In this document: positions 55,140-63,360 of the stretch, piece after piece | How the letters are laid out: each line of letters opens with the position of its first letter | Numbering within the stretch: the stretch's first letter is position 1 | NCBI RefSeq assembly: GCF_004551525.1 | Contig: NZ_SATR01000026.1 | Coordinates: 1-64,000 of the forward strand | Origin: Vibrio ouci | GTDB taxonomy: Bacteria > Pseudomonadota > Gammaproteobacteria > Enterobacterales > Vibrionaceae | Direction of reading: 5' to 3' | DNA: 64,000 bases | Made by a program: the position numbers and the translations under genes | The notes under the pieces: model-generated | Told to the model about the DNA's origin: nothing | The model's database searches: none | What the model saw: the letters and a program-made list of their open reading frames with translations, nothing else

Positions 55140-56162
55140 ATGAAACTTACTAAACTGGGCTTACTCAGCGCTTCCATCGCTCTAATTCTATCCGGGTGTA
55201 ACTCAGATGATTCGTCATCAGGTACCACTCCGGTCACGCTATCTGTCTCTGATGCGCCTGTCGATGAGGTATCCCAAGTTGTGGTCACCTATAGCAAAGT
55301 TGCATTCTTACCGCTCGGTTCTGATAAACCTATCCTATTTGATGTCTATAAAACTGATGATGAAGGGAATCCTGTTGATGAAAATGGTAACCCTCTTCCT
55401 GATGGCGAAGACCCAATCCCATTAAGCGTTAACCTACTTGACTTCCAAGGTGGTGATGCTCAAGAGCTGATTGAAAACCAAAACATCCCAACGGGAGATT
55501 ACAAACTGTGCCTGTTTGCCAACGACGGCGACCACCCTACATACCCTTCTTACGTCGAAGCAGTTGGTACTGGTAATCACCCTTTAACCGTACAAGGCGA
55601 AGGTAAATGCCCTCAAGGTGTAGGCTCTATCGACAATGCGGGTGTGTTGTACTTCAACGACACGTTCACTGTAAACAACGACAATAATGACTACGTAGTT
55701 GAATTTGATTTACGTCGCGGTCTAAAAGAACCTAAGAACGGTTCAGATACCTATACAATCCAACGAACCTCTGTTTCACTTGTGAATACGACTGAAGCCG
55801 GTGAGATTGCTGGTAATGTTGCGGATAGTACAATGGGAACCTGTGAAAGTAGCACTTCTTCGTTTGCTTACAGCCACGCTGTTTACTTATATGAGGGCAA
55901 TGTAACTCAAGCAGAAATGGATTCATTTGCTAGTGATTCAGGCACAGTAGCACCAATTACGGCTGCTAATGTGACTCTTGATGATGGTGGCGTAACCTAC
56001 GAATATGAGTTTGGCTTTGTAAAACCGGGCACATACTCAGTGGGCTATACGTGTACCGCAAATAATGACTCAGAAGAAGGCTTAACAGGTAACTTTGATA
56101 TCCACGCTGCAGATAGTGGCTTAACTGTTACTGCGGGCTCAGAGACTACGGTTAACTTCTAA
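55140..56162 (+). CDS. DUF4382 family lipoprotein
   Basis: A 340-residue surface or periplasmic lipoprotein. The lipobox LSGC (Cys at residue 20) is followed by an Asp/Ser linker and a DUF4382 domain (about 30-215), recognised by VTLSVSDAPVDEVSQVVVTY and LLDFQGGDAQELI with the IPTGDYK turn. The C-terminal third (about 215-340) looks like a beta-sandwich (FGFVKPGTYSVGYTC). Two acidic repeats (DEGNPVDENGNPLPDGED) might bind calcium, but this is a guess. Function unknown. Confidence 0.85.
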   Translation: MKLTKLGLLSASIALILSGCNSDDSSSGTTPVTLSVSDAPVDEVSQVVVTYSKVAFLPLGSDKPILFDVYKTDDEGNPVDENGNPLPDGEDPIPLSVNLLDFQGGDAQELIENQNIPTGDYKLCLFANDGDHPTYPSYVEAVGTGNHPLTVQGEGKCPQGVGSIDNAGVLYFNDTFTVNNDNNDYVVEFDLRRGLKEPKNGSDTYTIQRTSVSLVNTTEAGEIAGNVADSTMGTCESSTSSFAYSHAVYLYEGNVTQAEMDSFASDSGTVAPITAANVTLDDGGVTYEYEFGFVKPGTYSVGYTCTANNDSEEGLTGNFDIHAADSGLTVTAGSETTVNF

Positions 56163-56180
56163 GAGTACCGAATTTCAAAC

Positions 56181-56213
56181 AAAGGCCACTTGTGTATGCA
56201 GGCGGCCTTTTTT
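56181..56213 (+). terminator. terminator of the DUF4382 gene
   Basis: AAAGGCC (56181-56187) pairs with GGCCTTT (56204-56210) around a 16-base loop, with six T in all at the end. Confidence 0.65.
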
Positions 56214-56235
56214 GTATTTGCTTGTACAGCAGATA

Positions 56236-56261
56236 CAAAAAAACCAGCACTAGGCTGGTTT
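56236..56261 (-). terminator. terminator of the tRNA-Cys/Leu/Cys operon
   Basis: AAACCAGC/GCTGGTTT (56241-56248 with 56254-56261) forms an eight-bp stem and is followed leftward by a run of T, just past the last tRNA. Confidence 0.8.
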
Positions 56262-56272
56262 AATCGAAATAA

Positions 56273-56346
56273 TGGAGGCGCCTCCCGGAATCGAACCGAG
56301 GTCCACGGATTTGCAATCCGCTGCATAGCCACTCTGCCAAGGCGCC
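56273..56346 (-). tRNA. tRNA-Cys (anticodon GCA), copy 2 in the operon
   Basis: A complete 74-base tRNA with acceptor GGCGCCT, anticodon loop TTGCAAA (GCA), T-arm GGTTCGATTCC and encoded CCA. Identical to the copy at 56527-56600. Confidence 0.96.
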
Positions 56347-56378
56347 ATTATTTGGTTGCTCATAAAGCTAAATTGAGA

Positions 56379-56465
56379 TGGTGCCCCGGGCCGGACTTGA
56401 ACCGGCACAACGCGAACGTCGAGGGATTTTAAATCCCTTGTGTCTACCAATTCCACCACCAGGGC
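56379..56465 (-). tRNA. tRNA-Leu (anticodon UAA)
   Basis: An 87-base class II tRNA with acceptor GCCCTGG, anticodon stem AGGGA/TCCCT around TTTAAAA (TAA), a long variable arm and encoded CCA. Confidence 0.96.
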
Positions 56466-56526
56466 ACACAAATTTCTTTGTGATGCCGTTTAGAACAATA
56501 AACACCATCTAAAATTTAATAAAGAA

Positions 56527-56600
56527 TGGAGGCGCCTCCCGGAATCGAACCGAGGTCCACGGATTTGCAATCCGCTGCATAGCCACTCTGCCAAGGCGCC
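56527..56600 (-). tRNA. tRNA-Cys (anticodon GCA), copy 1 in the operon
   Basis: Identical in sequence to the tRNA-Cys at 56273-56346. It is the promoter-proximal member of the leftward Cys-Leu-Cys cluster, whose promoter should lie between 56601 and the divergent HAD gene. Confidence 0.96.
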
Positions 56601-56769
56601 CTTTTCTTTCAACGCGTTAGGTTACCCACCGCTGCGTTCGCTGCATACTTTACGGATTGAGCCTTGAGAGTCAAACAAAAAAGTGCGTTTTTCTTTTGTT
56701 TGATGAGTTTTGAAGCAATATGATGGTTGTTTGATCGCGTTTGTTTGTTTTTACTACAAGGAAGTCTCA

Positions 56770-57237
56770 ATGAGTAAAGTCTATTTGTTCGATTGGGGGA
56801 ACACACTAATGGTCGATTTCCCCGTTCAAAAAGGGAAAATGTACTTGTGGCCGCATGTCGAAGCCGTAGAAGGAGCGGAAGAAACACTGAAATATCTTAG
56901 CCAATCTTCGGCTATCTACATCGCCACCAGCGCCCAAGATTCAAGTGAGTCTGAAATACAGCAAGCCTTTCAACGTGTCGGTCTAGACACATATATCAGT
57001 GGCTATTTCTGTAAAGCAAATTTAGGCCTAGAGAAACAAGATCCAGAGTTCTATCGGGCAATCATCAATTCTGTTGGGCAGCCGGCAAGTGATGTCACTA
57101 TGGTTGGCGATAGCTTGGAAAAAGATATCTACCCAGCCAAAGCTGCTGGTTTAAATACGGTGTTGCTCCACAATCAGAACACAGCGCTACCCGAAGCGAC
57201 CTTGCGTATTGAGTACTTACGAGAGCTGATAAAATAA
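56770..57237 (+). CDS. HAD-superfamily hydrolase-like protein
   Basis: A 155-residue small HAD-fold protein. Motif I is LFDWGNTL (Asp at residue 8), motif II lies near ATSAQDS and motif III/IV is GDSLEKDIYPAKAAG. Motif I has Gly instead of the second Asp of the phosphatase DxD motif, so ordinary phosphatase chemistry is uncertain. AAGGAAG precedes the ATG at 56770. Substrate unknown. Confidence 0.85.
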   Translation: MSKVYLFDWGNTLMVDFPVQKGKMYLWPHVEAVEGAEETLKYLSQSSAIYIATSAQDSSESEIQQAFQRVGLDTYISGYFCKANLGLEKQDPEFYRAIINSVGQPASDVTMVGDSLEKDIYPAKAAGLNTVLLHNQNTALPEATLRIEYLRELIK

Positions 57238-57254
57238 CTTTCACCTCCCTATTT

Positions 57255-57277
57255 ACCTCAACCTAGGTTGAGGTTTT
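57255..57277 (+). terminator. terminator of the HAD-like gene
   Basis: ACCTCAAC/GTTGAGGT palindrome (57255-57274) with a tight CTAG loop is followed by TTTTATAG, 18 bases after the stop. Confidence 0.7.
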
Positions 57278-57318
57278 ATAGTCCTTTTCAACGCTTTACT
57301 CTCTTGAAAGGATCACAA

Positions 57319-57822
57319 ATGAAAACCCTAGTCTTATTCTCAAGCGCCAACAAACAAGGCAATACCGCGCAGCTGGTTTCAGAAGTGTCTCAACATCACC
57401 ACGCTGAAGTCGTAGATATCGACTTTCTAAACATTACCCCTTACAACTACAACAATGACTACCCCGCTGATGATTTCTATCCACTGGTAGAGAAAATGTT
57501 GGCCGCCGAGCACTTAGTGTTTGCCTCCCCCGTTTATTGGCACGCTGTCACCGCCCCGATGAAATCGTTAATTGACCGTATGACTGAACTGCTTGATGTA
57601 GCGGTTCTCAAGCCCAAAGCGCGTCAACTAGAGGGAAAACGCAGCTACGTGATGGCAAGTTCGGCAAGCCCAGAGATTTGCCCAATTTACCACGGATTTT
57701 TCAAGAATGTGTTTAAGTACTTCAATATGGAATTGGCAAGCACATTACATGCGCCATGTCGTGAAGGCTTTTACGTTGAACCAGCGGAGTTGGAAGGATT
57801 TAACCGAGCTTTAGCTCAGTAA
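57319..57822 (+). CDS. flavodoxin-fold NAD(P)H-dependent oxidoreductase
   Basis: A 167-residue FMN-binding reductase of the NADPH-dependent FMN reductase/WrbA-like superfamily. It shows LFSSANKQGNTAQLV (phosphate-binding loop of FMN) and VFASPVYWHAVTAPMKSLIDR. AAAGGATCACAA supports the start at 57319 over an in-frame start 17 codons upstream. Likely a quinone, nitro or flavin reductase; exact substrate unknown. Confidence 0.87.
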   Translation: MKTLVLFSSANKQGNTAQLVSEVSQHHHAEVVDIDFLNITPYNYNNDYPADDFYPLVEKMLAAEHLVFASPVYWHAVTAPMKSLIDRMTELLDVAVLKPKARQLEGKRSYVMASSASPEICPIYHGFFKNVFKYFNMELASTLHAPCREGFYVEPAELEGFNRALAQ

Positions 57823-57844
57823 TAAGCAAGAAAGCTCTGTAATA

Positions 57845-57877
57845 AAAAGGCTTAGCACCGCGCCAAGCCTTTTCTTT
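57845..57877. terminator. terminator between the flavodoxin-fold and YitT genes
   Basis: AAAAGGCTT (57845-57853) pairs with AAGCCTTTT (57865-57873). A and T flanks allow use from both sides. Confidence 0.75.
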
Positions 57878-57890
57878 ATCTTTAATCACT

Positions 57891-58499
57891 CTAAACCGTT
57901 GTAGCTTGAGGTTGGTATCGACCCGGTTTGTGGTTCATAGCCAAGATTAAGTTTGTCGCCACAGCGCCACCAATCGAAAGCAGGATCAGCGTAATATCAA
58001 CGATAAATAGCGACATCACTACAATCGTACAATCTAACGCCATCTGTACTTTACCTGCGCGAATCCCGTAGCGCTCCTGCAGGAAAAGCGCAAGAATATT
58101 GAAACCGCCTAAGCTCATCTTGTGACGGAAGATAACCAGCATACCAATACCGATCATTCCTCCCCCAAGCAAAGCTGCGTAAAACGGGTCAATTCGAGCA
58201 ATCTCAATCACGTGATGCAAATGGTCTACTGCGAACGAAACAATGGTGACAGCAATAAAGGTATTGAGCGTGAAGCGCCACCCCATACGAGCCACAGATA
58301 AAATGTAGAAAGGTAGATTTAACGCAAAAAAGATCTGACCAAAACTAAAGCTACTGACTTTAGTTAAGAAGATTGCTAGACCCGCAGTACCGCCAGTTAG
58401 AAGACCGACTTTATTGAAGAAGATAACGCCAAGAGAAACCAGCGCGCTACCTAAGATTAACGCGAGCATGTTCTCGCGTAGGCTATGTTCTTTATCCAT
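57891..58499 (-). CDS. YitT family membrane protein
   Basis: A 202-residue inner-membrane protein with five to six hydrophobic segments and the YitT-type motifs GLLTGGTAGLAIFLTKVS and HKMSLGGFNILALFLQ. It lacks the cytoplasmic DUF2179 domain of longer relatives. AGGAAG precedes the start. Function unknown in this family. Confidence 0.87.
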   Translation of the reverse strand: MDKEHSLRENMLALILGSALVSLGVIFFNKVGLLTGGTAGLAIFLTKVSSFSFGQIFFALNLPFYILSVARMGWRFTLNTFIAVTIVSFAVDHLHHVIEIARIDPFYAALLGGGMIGIGMLVIFRHKMSLGGFNILALFLQERYGIRAGKVQMALDCTIVVMSLFIVDITLILLSIGGAVATNLILAMNHKPGRYQPQATTV

Positions 58500-58677
58500 T
58501 TTAGGCTTCCTATCCCTTACGATTCACGAAAAGTTGATGTGAATCAAACACGCATAAGATGCGGATAATTGATAAAAATGTCGAGAAATGGGCCTAAATG
58601 CCTCAAGTTTGGGGTGTTAAGCGAATTTTACACTTGCTGATTTAATGGCCAACAAAAACCATGCATTGGTACACCAA

Positions 58678-60051
58678 TTACTTCTTCTGCCAAACCAAAT
58701 TAATCACGTTCTGATTTTGATCGAAACTTGAACCTAAGCATTCACGTTGCTGCTCTTCGTTACGCGCATCTTTGATTTTTTTCGCGTTGTACATCGCCTC
58801 ATCAGCTAGGCAAACAAGCGCGTCTTTGTTTTTGGTGTGATCAGGAAAGTGGCTGACGCCAATACTGGCTCCTACTTGTAGGGTACGCTCATGGAAAGTG
58901 ATGGGTTCACGTATCGCTTGCTCAATTTGAGCCACTTTGGCAGATACAATACTAAAGTCATTGAGCAGATCGAGACAGATAACAAATTCGTCGCCGCCTA
59001 ACCTACCAACAAAGTCTGACCCTCTAATACACTCTGACAGTCGGTCTGCCACTTGAATAAGAACAAAATCGCCAGCATCGTGGCCATAAGTATCATTAAT
59101 TCGCTTAAAGTCGTCTAAATCGATAAACAGTAAAGCCAGTTTACACTCGGTTCGATTGGCTTTGACAATCGCGCTCTCTAACTGCCTATCGAACGCGCGT
59201 CGATTGACTAAGTTAGTCAGTGGGTCATGTTCAGACAAAAAGATCAGCTGTTCTTGCTTATGCTTTAACTGCTGCGTCTGGCGCAAGACCTCTTCTTCAA
59301 GCTCTTTCTTTGTCACCGTTGAATGACGTAAGGAAACCGTCATTTGATTGAAGAAGCTCGCTATCACTCTAAACTCACTGTCCATCTTCACCGCTTCTAC
59401 TTTGGTATCTAGCTGGCCTTTTGCTAAGCCCAAAATAGCGGTTTTCATCGCTTCAGCACCCGACTTAAACCTAAATAAAATTAACCATGCAGTCACGCTG
59501 ACTAAAATCGAACAGATGATCAACCAAGCCGCAGCCGTCGACATGACACTTTTGAGATTCTCTGCGTTACGATTCAACACAGCCTGATGCACATGCGCCA
59601 GCTCTTCAGTCATATTTTGAACGATCATGTTGTAACGCGAGTGCAGTAGTCCTCTTGCATTGATGTTCGAGGCAGACCCTTGCGTAGTACCGCTTAGCGT
59701 TGATGAATTCAATCCTTTTTCTTGAATGATCAGGGTGTGTAAACTGCTGTTCATACGTTGGATATTATCGAGCTGAATATTACTGTTTTTGTAAGCGGTT
59801 AATTTGGTGTCTAACTCAGCCTGAGCAAGCTCAACTTGTGTCAAACTCGGTTGATCACCAAACTGCTTGAATACCCACAGTTGGCTTCTCAATAAATCGA
59901 CACAAAGTTGTAAATCGATGATTTGATCCAACTCTAACTTAGTCATATTTTGCTGGCTGTTAATCTTGGAAAATGAAATCACAATAAACAACGTCAACAT
60001 CATCGTTGTCGTCGATAAGATAAACATCTTCTTAAACAGTGAGTCCAGCAT
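58678..60051 (-). CDS. diguanylate cyclase with periplasmic helical sensor
   Basis: A 457-residue protein: membrane segment (about 10-28), periplasmic helical domain (about 30-165), second membrane segment (about 170-192), HAMP-like region and coiled coil, then GGDEF (about 280-440). The active site RLGGDEFVIC is intact, and RGSD five residues before it is a canonical inhibitory I-site. It starts three bases after the stop of the upstream substrate-binding-protein gene, so translation is coupled and the binding protein is probably its sensory partner. Confidence 0.92.
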   Translation of the reverse strand: MLDSLFKKMFILSTTTMMLTLFIVISFSKINSQQNMTKLELDQIIDLQLCVDLLRSQLWVFKQFGDQPSLTQVELAQAELDTKLTAYKNSNIQLDNIQRMNSSLHTLIIQEKGLNSSTLSGTTQGSASNINARGLLHSRYNMIVQNMTEELAHVHQAVLNRNAENLKSVMSTAAAWLIICSILVSVTAWLILFRFKSGAEAMKTAILGLAKGQLDTKVEAVKMDSEFRVIASFFNQMTVSLRHSTVTKKELEEEVLRQTQQLKHKQEQLIFLSEHDPLTNLVNRRAFDRQLESAIVKANRTECKLALLFIDLDDFKRINDTYGHDAGDFVLIQVADRLSECIRGSDFVGRLGGDEFVICLDLLNDFSIVSAKVAQIEQAIREPITFHERTLQVGASIGVSHFPDHTKNKDALVCLADEAMYNAKKIKDARNEEQQRECLGSSFDQNQNVINLVWQKK

Positions 60052-60054
60052 AAT

Positions 60055-61062
60055 CTAATCTCTTTGCGCAATAAGTTGTTGGTAGGGATGACTGTAAAAG
60101 ACTTGTCTGAAATCCGGTGGTTCTGCCGAAACGAGATCACTTTCAATCGCCCAACGTGCTTGTAGTTGAAGGTTAGAAAGTAGCGAGTTGCCTAACGACA
60201 AGCGGAACAGATAATCTTCCCAAGACCATTCGACTTGGTTATGGGGAATATCTAAGCGCGACGCGATCATCTTCAGAGCTTCATCTGGATTGCTGTTGAT
60301 CCACTCAATGGCCATGTCCAACGCTTGCAATAGTCGCACTGGTTCATCGCCAACAAACTCTAAATAGGGTGAACGAGAGATAAGATTAAAAGAGAGTTGA
60401 TAGATACCCTTTACACCAAGGTTAGTCACTTCGGCGACAGAGAGAAGATCAGCCTGAAAACCCATCGGTTCCCATGCGGAAATCGCTTCGACCCGATAAG
60501 ACAATAACGCTGGGACTAACTCATGAGGCTGCAAATAGACTTTCTCGATAAGCTGTTTCTCAACATTATTGCTGATAAGTACGGAATCGAGATAAAACTC
60601 ACTGGCGGTACCTTTGACCACCCCAACCTTTCGACCCGCTAAGTCTTTCACTCCCCCGATTTTAAAAGGAACCAAGGTTAAAAGCTTTAGATCGTTGTCT
60701 GATTCGACAAAACTCGCGAGCAAAGAAAGATCATCCCTTTCGAAACTTTGAAACATCACCACAGATTCAGAGGCGGTAGCGTAATCGACATTGCGCTCAA
60801 TCATCAATTCAGTACAGGCAGCGCCACTAGAGCAAGGGTAGAGAGTGACATCGAGATTCATCTCTTTAAATATTCCAAGCTGCTCTGCAATAAGGAACGG
60901 AGATGACAAAGGCGTCAGCGACACGCCTATTTTTATCTGAGACGATGGCGGATACTGCATTTTGTTATGCTTTGTTAATAAGCTCCAAGCCACCGCACAC
61001 AACACAATGACAGAGACTAGAAGCACCAATTTTGGTTTTGTCACAACTGGCACGTTCTTCAC
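60055..61062 (-). CDS. SsuA/NMT1-like periplasmic substrate-binding protein
   Basis: A 335-residue binding protein with an N-terminal membrane anchor (about 11-29) and an NMT1/SsuA fold: IKIGVSLTPLSSPFLIAEQLGIF, then GVVKGTASEFYLD. Such proteins normally feed ABC importers, but no permease or ATPase gene is present and the next gene is a diguanylate cyclase. The start is GTG at 61062 with GGGGT next to it; a GTG three codons later has better spacing. Likely a ligand sensor subunit; ligand unknown. Confidence 0.87.
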   Translation of the reverse strand: MKNVPVVTKPKLVLLVSVIVLCAVAWSLLTKHNKMQYPPSSQIKIGVSLTPLSSPFLIAEQLGIFKEMNLDVTLYPCSSGAACTELMIERNVDYATASESVVMFQSFERDDLSLLASFVESDNDLKLLTLVPFKIGGVKDLAGRKVGVVKGTASEFYLDSVLISNNVEKQLIEKVYLQPHELVPALLSYRVEAISAWEPMGFQADLLSVAEVTNLGVKGIYQLSFNLISRSPYLEFVGDEPVRLLQALDMAIEWINSNPDEALKMIASRLDIPHNQVEWSWEDYLFRLSLGNSLLSNLQLQARWAIESDLVSAEPPDFRQVFYSHPYQQLIAQRD

Positions 61063-61312
61063 ACCCCAAAAATAAGAAACCTAGCACATATAAACTTAGA
61101 CTATGGCTATACAAACTGGCATCAGAAACTCATTAATTTAGAGAAAGTTGATATATACACACTAAAAGTATGTGCTTTGTCACATTTATTCGGTCAATTA
61201 TTGAGCGGGGCAGTGCTTATATCATCAGAGAACGCCGCCTTTATACTGTCGATTGGCAACAGGATCTGCTCTAATAGTGGAATAACTTAATTGTCTTAAG
61301 AGTGATAGAGCA

Positions 61313-61798
61313 TTGGAAGAAATCTATATTGCAGGTGGCTGTCTGTGGGGAGTACAAGAGTTCATCAGACATATTCCCGGAGTGCTTGAGACTGAAGCAG
61401 GCCGAGCCAATGGACAAAGTGACACCACATCAGCGCCTTATGATGGTTACGCCGAATGTGTTCGCACTCAGTTTGATCCGAGCCAAGTGTCGATCAGTCA
61501 GTTGATGGACTGTCTATTTGAGATCATTGACCCATACAGTGTTAACCAGCAGGGAGAGGATGTCGGTGAGAAGTACCGTACTGGTATTTACAGCCGAGTT
61601 GCAACGCATCTTGAGCAAGCTCAGCACTATATCGATAGCAGACCGGATAGAGATAAGATCGCTGTCGAAGTTAAACCGCTCATCAACTACGTAAAGAGTG
61701 ATGAAGAACATCAAGATCGACTGACACGTTGCCCTGATGACTACTGTCATATCCCAATCGATTTATTACATAAGTATCGCCAACAAGACGAGTGTTAG
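61313..61798 (+). CDS. MsrA-family peptide methionine sulfoxide reductase, variant form
   Basis: A 161-residue MsrA-like protein. The catalytic motif reads GGCLWGVQEF instead of the usual GCFWG, with the nucleophilic Cys kept (residue 10) and Phe replaced by Leu. EIIDPYSVNQQGEDVGEKYRTGIY is the conserved family core (quoted here as QGEDVGEKYRTGIY). Two Cys in RCPDDYCH and one at the end may act as resolving residues. The start is TTG with a weak ribosome-binding site. Short compared with canonical MsrA, so it is probably a paralogue. Confidence 0.85.
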   Translation: MEEIYIAGGCLWGVQEFIRHIPGVLETEAGRANGQSDTTSAPYDGYAECVRTQFDPSQVSISQLMDCLFEIIDPYSVNQQGEDVGEKYRTGIYSRVATHLEQAQHYIDSRPDRDKIAVEVKPLINYVKSDEEHQDRLTRCPDDYCHIPIDLLHKYRQQDEC

Positions 61799-61812
61799 TG
61801 CTTTCCATATCA

Positions 61813-61846
61813 AGTCGATAGGTGATTGGCCTATCGACTCTTGTCT
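61813..61846 (+). terminator. probable terminator of the msrA-like gene
   Basis: A 10-bp perfect stem AGTCGATAGG/CCTATCGACT (61813-61822 with 61830-61839), seven-base loop, weak T-rich tail. Confidence 0.6.
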
Positions 61847-61951
61847 TAACGTCACTAAATAATCACAACAGACACATTTTCGCTGTTTTATTAAGCAAGA
61901 ATCCGTTAACTTGGCATCACCAATCTTAATAAACTCTTCCTTACGGTCAGC

Positions 61952-62827
61952 ATGTTAGAACAAGTCGTCGGTATCCTCTTCCCTGTCTTTGCCTTAATTG
62001 CTGTCGGCTTTTCGGTCGGTCGCTGGTTGAAACCAGACTTTAAGCCAATCAACCGAATCAATATGGATGCGTTTACGCCTGCACTGGTGTTCTCATCACT
62101 CGTGGCAATGCCACTGGATACTGAGCAAGTCCCTTTATTAAGTGCATCGATTGTTGCTGTATTAGTTCCTGGTTTGGTGATGGTGCCAATCTGTTATGCC
62201 ATGAAAGTCAGATTCAAAGCTTGGGCACCTCTACACATGTTTCGTAATAGTGGCAACTTAGCCATACCGCTGTTCACCTACACCTTTGGTGACACTGCCC
62301 TTGCTCCTGCGGTATTACTGTTTGTCGTGTCGGCATGCCTTCATATCAGTATTGGACTTGCGCTCCTTAGTGAAGGCAACCCAATTAAGCAGATCGTCAG
62401 AATGCCGATTTTCCTTGCTGCTTCTGCCGCTTTGCTACTCAACCTATCAGGTATTGGTGTGTGGGCTCCACTTTATGAGGCAACCAGTTTATTAGGCCAA
62501 GCGGCGGTACCTGTGATGTTGCTATCTCTCGGCGCTCAGATGTGTAACATGCGTCTAAGCGGATTAAAAGTTGGCGTTGTCTCTACGATGCTTTCACTCT
62601 TCACTGGCGCGATCGCGTTTAGTGTTATCTACTTCTTTATTCCTCTACCAACCATGCAACTGCAAATGATGGTGCTGTTTACCATGCTTCCGCCTGCAGT
62701 AATGAACTATCTTTTCTCAGAACGTTTTCAAATTGAGCCAACCAAAGTCGCCTCTATGGTGCTGTTTGGTAACTTCTTTAGCATTATAACGCTACCATTA
62801 CTCCTCGGATTCGCCCTCTCCTTGTGA
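61952..62827 (+). CDS. AEC family transporter
   Basis: A 291-residue inner-membrane carrier of the auxin efflux carrier family, with ten hydrophobic segments in two repeats. Family features are FRNSGNLAIPLFTYTFG and MLPPAVMNYLFSERF. Bacterial AEC proteins often carry malate or other organic acids. Its 3' end overlaps that of the converging soxR by 30 bases. Confidence 0.88.
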   Translation: MLEQVVGILFPVFALIAVGFSVGRWLKPDFKPINRINMDAFTPALVFSSLVAMPLDTEQVPLLSASIVAVLVPGLVMVPICYAMKVRFKAWAPLHMFRNSGNLAIPLFTYTFGDTALAPAVLLFVVSACLHISIGLALLSEGNPIKQIVRMPIFLAASAALLLNLSGIGVWAPLYEATSLLGQAAVPVMLLSLGAQMCNMRLSGLKVGVVSTMLSLFTGAIAFSVIYFFIPLPTMQLQMMVLFTMLPPAVMNYLFSERFQIEPTKVASMVLFGNFFSIITLPLLLGFALSL

Positions 62828-63265
62828 CCACTCCTCAGGGTTAGTCAGCATGGTTTTGCCTTTAAAGGTTTCTGCGCGAATATCTTGCGGGTTGTAGATG
62901 GCACAGGATTCCATAGACAAACAGCCACAACCTATACAGCCACCAAGATCTTCTTGTAATGCTTTCATCTGTTGAATGCGATGCTCAAGCAATGCCTTCC
63001 AACCGGAGGCCATCTGCTCCCACTCTTTTCGGTTCGGCGCATGATGCTTGGGTAGGTACGACAAAGAGTCGACAATCTCTTCAAGGGTCAAGCCAACCTC
63101 TTGTGCCGCTTTAATTACTGCTATGCGTCTTAATACACTGCGATCGTAGCGACGCTGATTGCCTTGGTTTCGCCAGCTGTGGATCAATCCTTTTTGCTCA
63201 TAGAAGTGCAGTGCTGAGACCTTTACTCCCGCGCGTTTTGCAACTTCTCCGACGCTCATTTCCAT
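62798..63265 (-). CDS. soxR: redox-sensing activator SoxR
   Basis: A 155-residue MerR-family activator. The helix-turn-helix (GEVAKRAGVKVSALHFYEQKG) is followed by a dimerisation helix and the [2Fe-2S] cluster motif CIGCGCLSMESC. Oxidation of the cluster by redox-cycling drugs activates transcription. It is divergent from an MFS gene with a SoxR box, so that gene is its likely target. The window shows no soxS. Confidence 0.95.
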   Translation of the reverse strand: MEMSVGEVAKRAGVKVSALHFYEQKGLIHSWRNQGNQRRYDRSVLRRIAVIKAAQEVGLTLEEIVDSLSYLPKHHAPNRKEWEQMASGWKALLEHRIQQMKALQEDLGGCIGCGCLSMESCAIYNPQDIRAETFKGKTMLTNPEEWSQGEGESEE

Positions 63266-63295
63266 TATTTACTCCAAAAAGTTTCAAAAAAGCTC

Positions 63296-63326
63296 TTTAC
63301 CTAAAGTTAACTTGAGGTTTTAGAGT
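63296..63326 (+). promoter_or_regulatory. SoxR-controlled promoter
   Basis: CCTAAAGTTAACTTGAGG (63300-63317) differs at one base from the E. coli soxS SoxR box CCTCAAGTTAACTTGAGG. It sits between TTTACC (63296-63301) and TAGAGT (63321-63326), separated by 19 bp, the overlong spacer that SoxR corrects on activation. Confidence 0.9.
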
Positions 63327-63360
63327 AGCACCAAGTTGGCAGGTTAGATAAGGAATAATA

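Noticed and set aside
56190..56471. Small frames on both strands over 56190-56471
   Set aside because: They overlap the tRNA-Cys and tRNA-Leu genes and are artefacts of structured RNA sequence.
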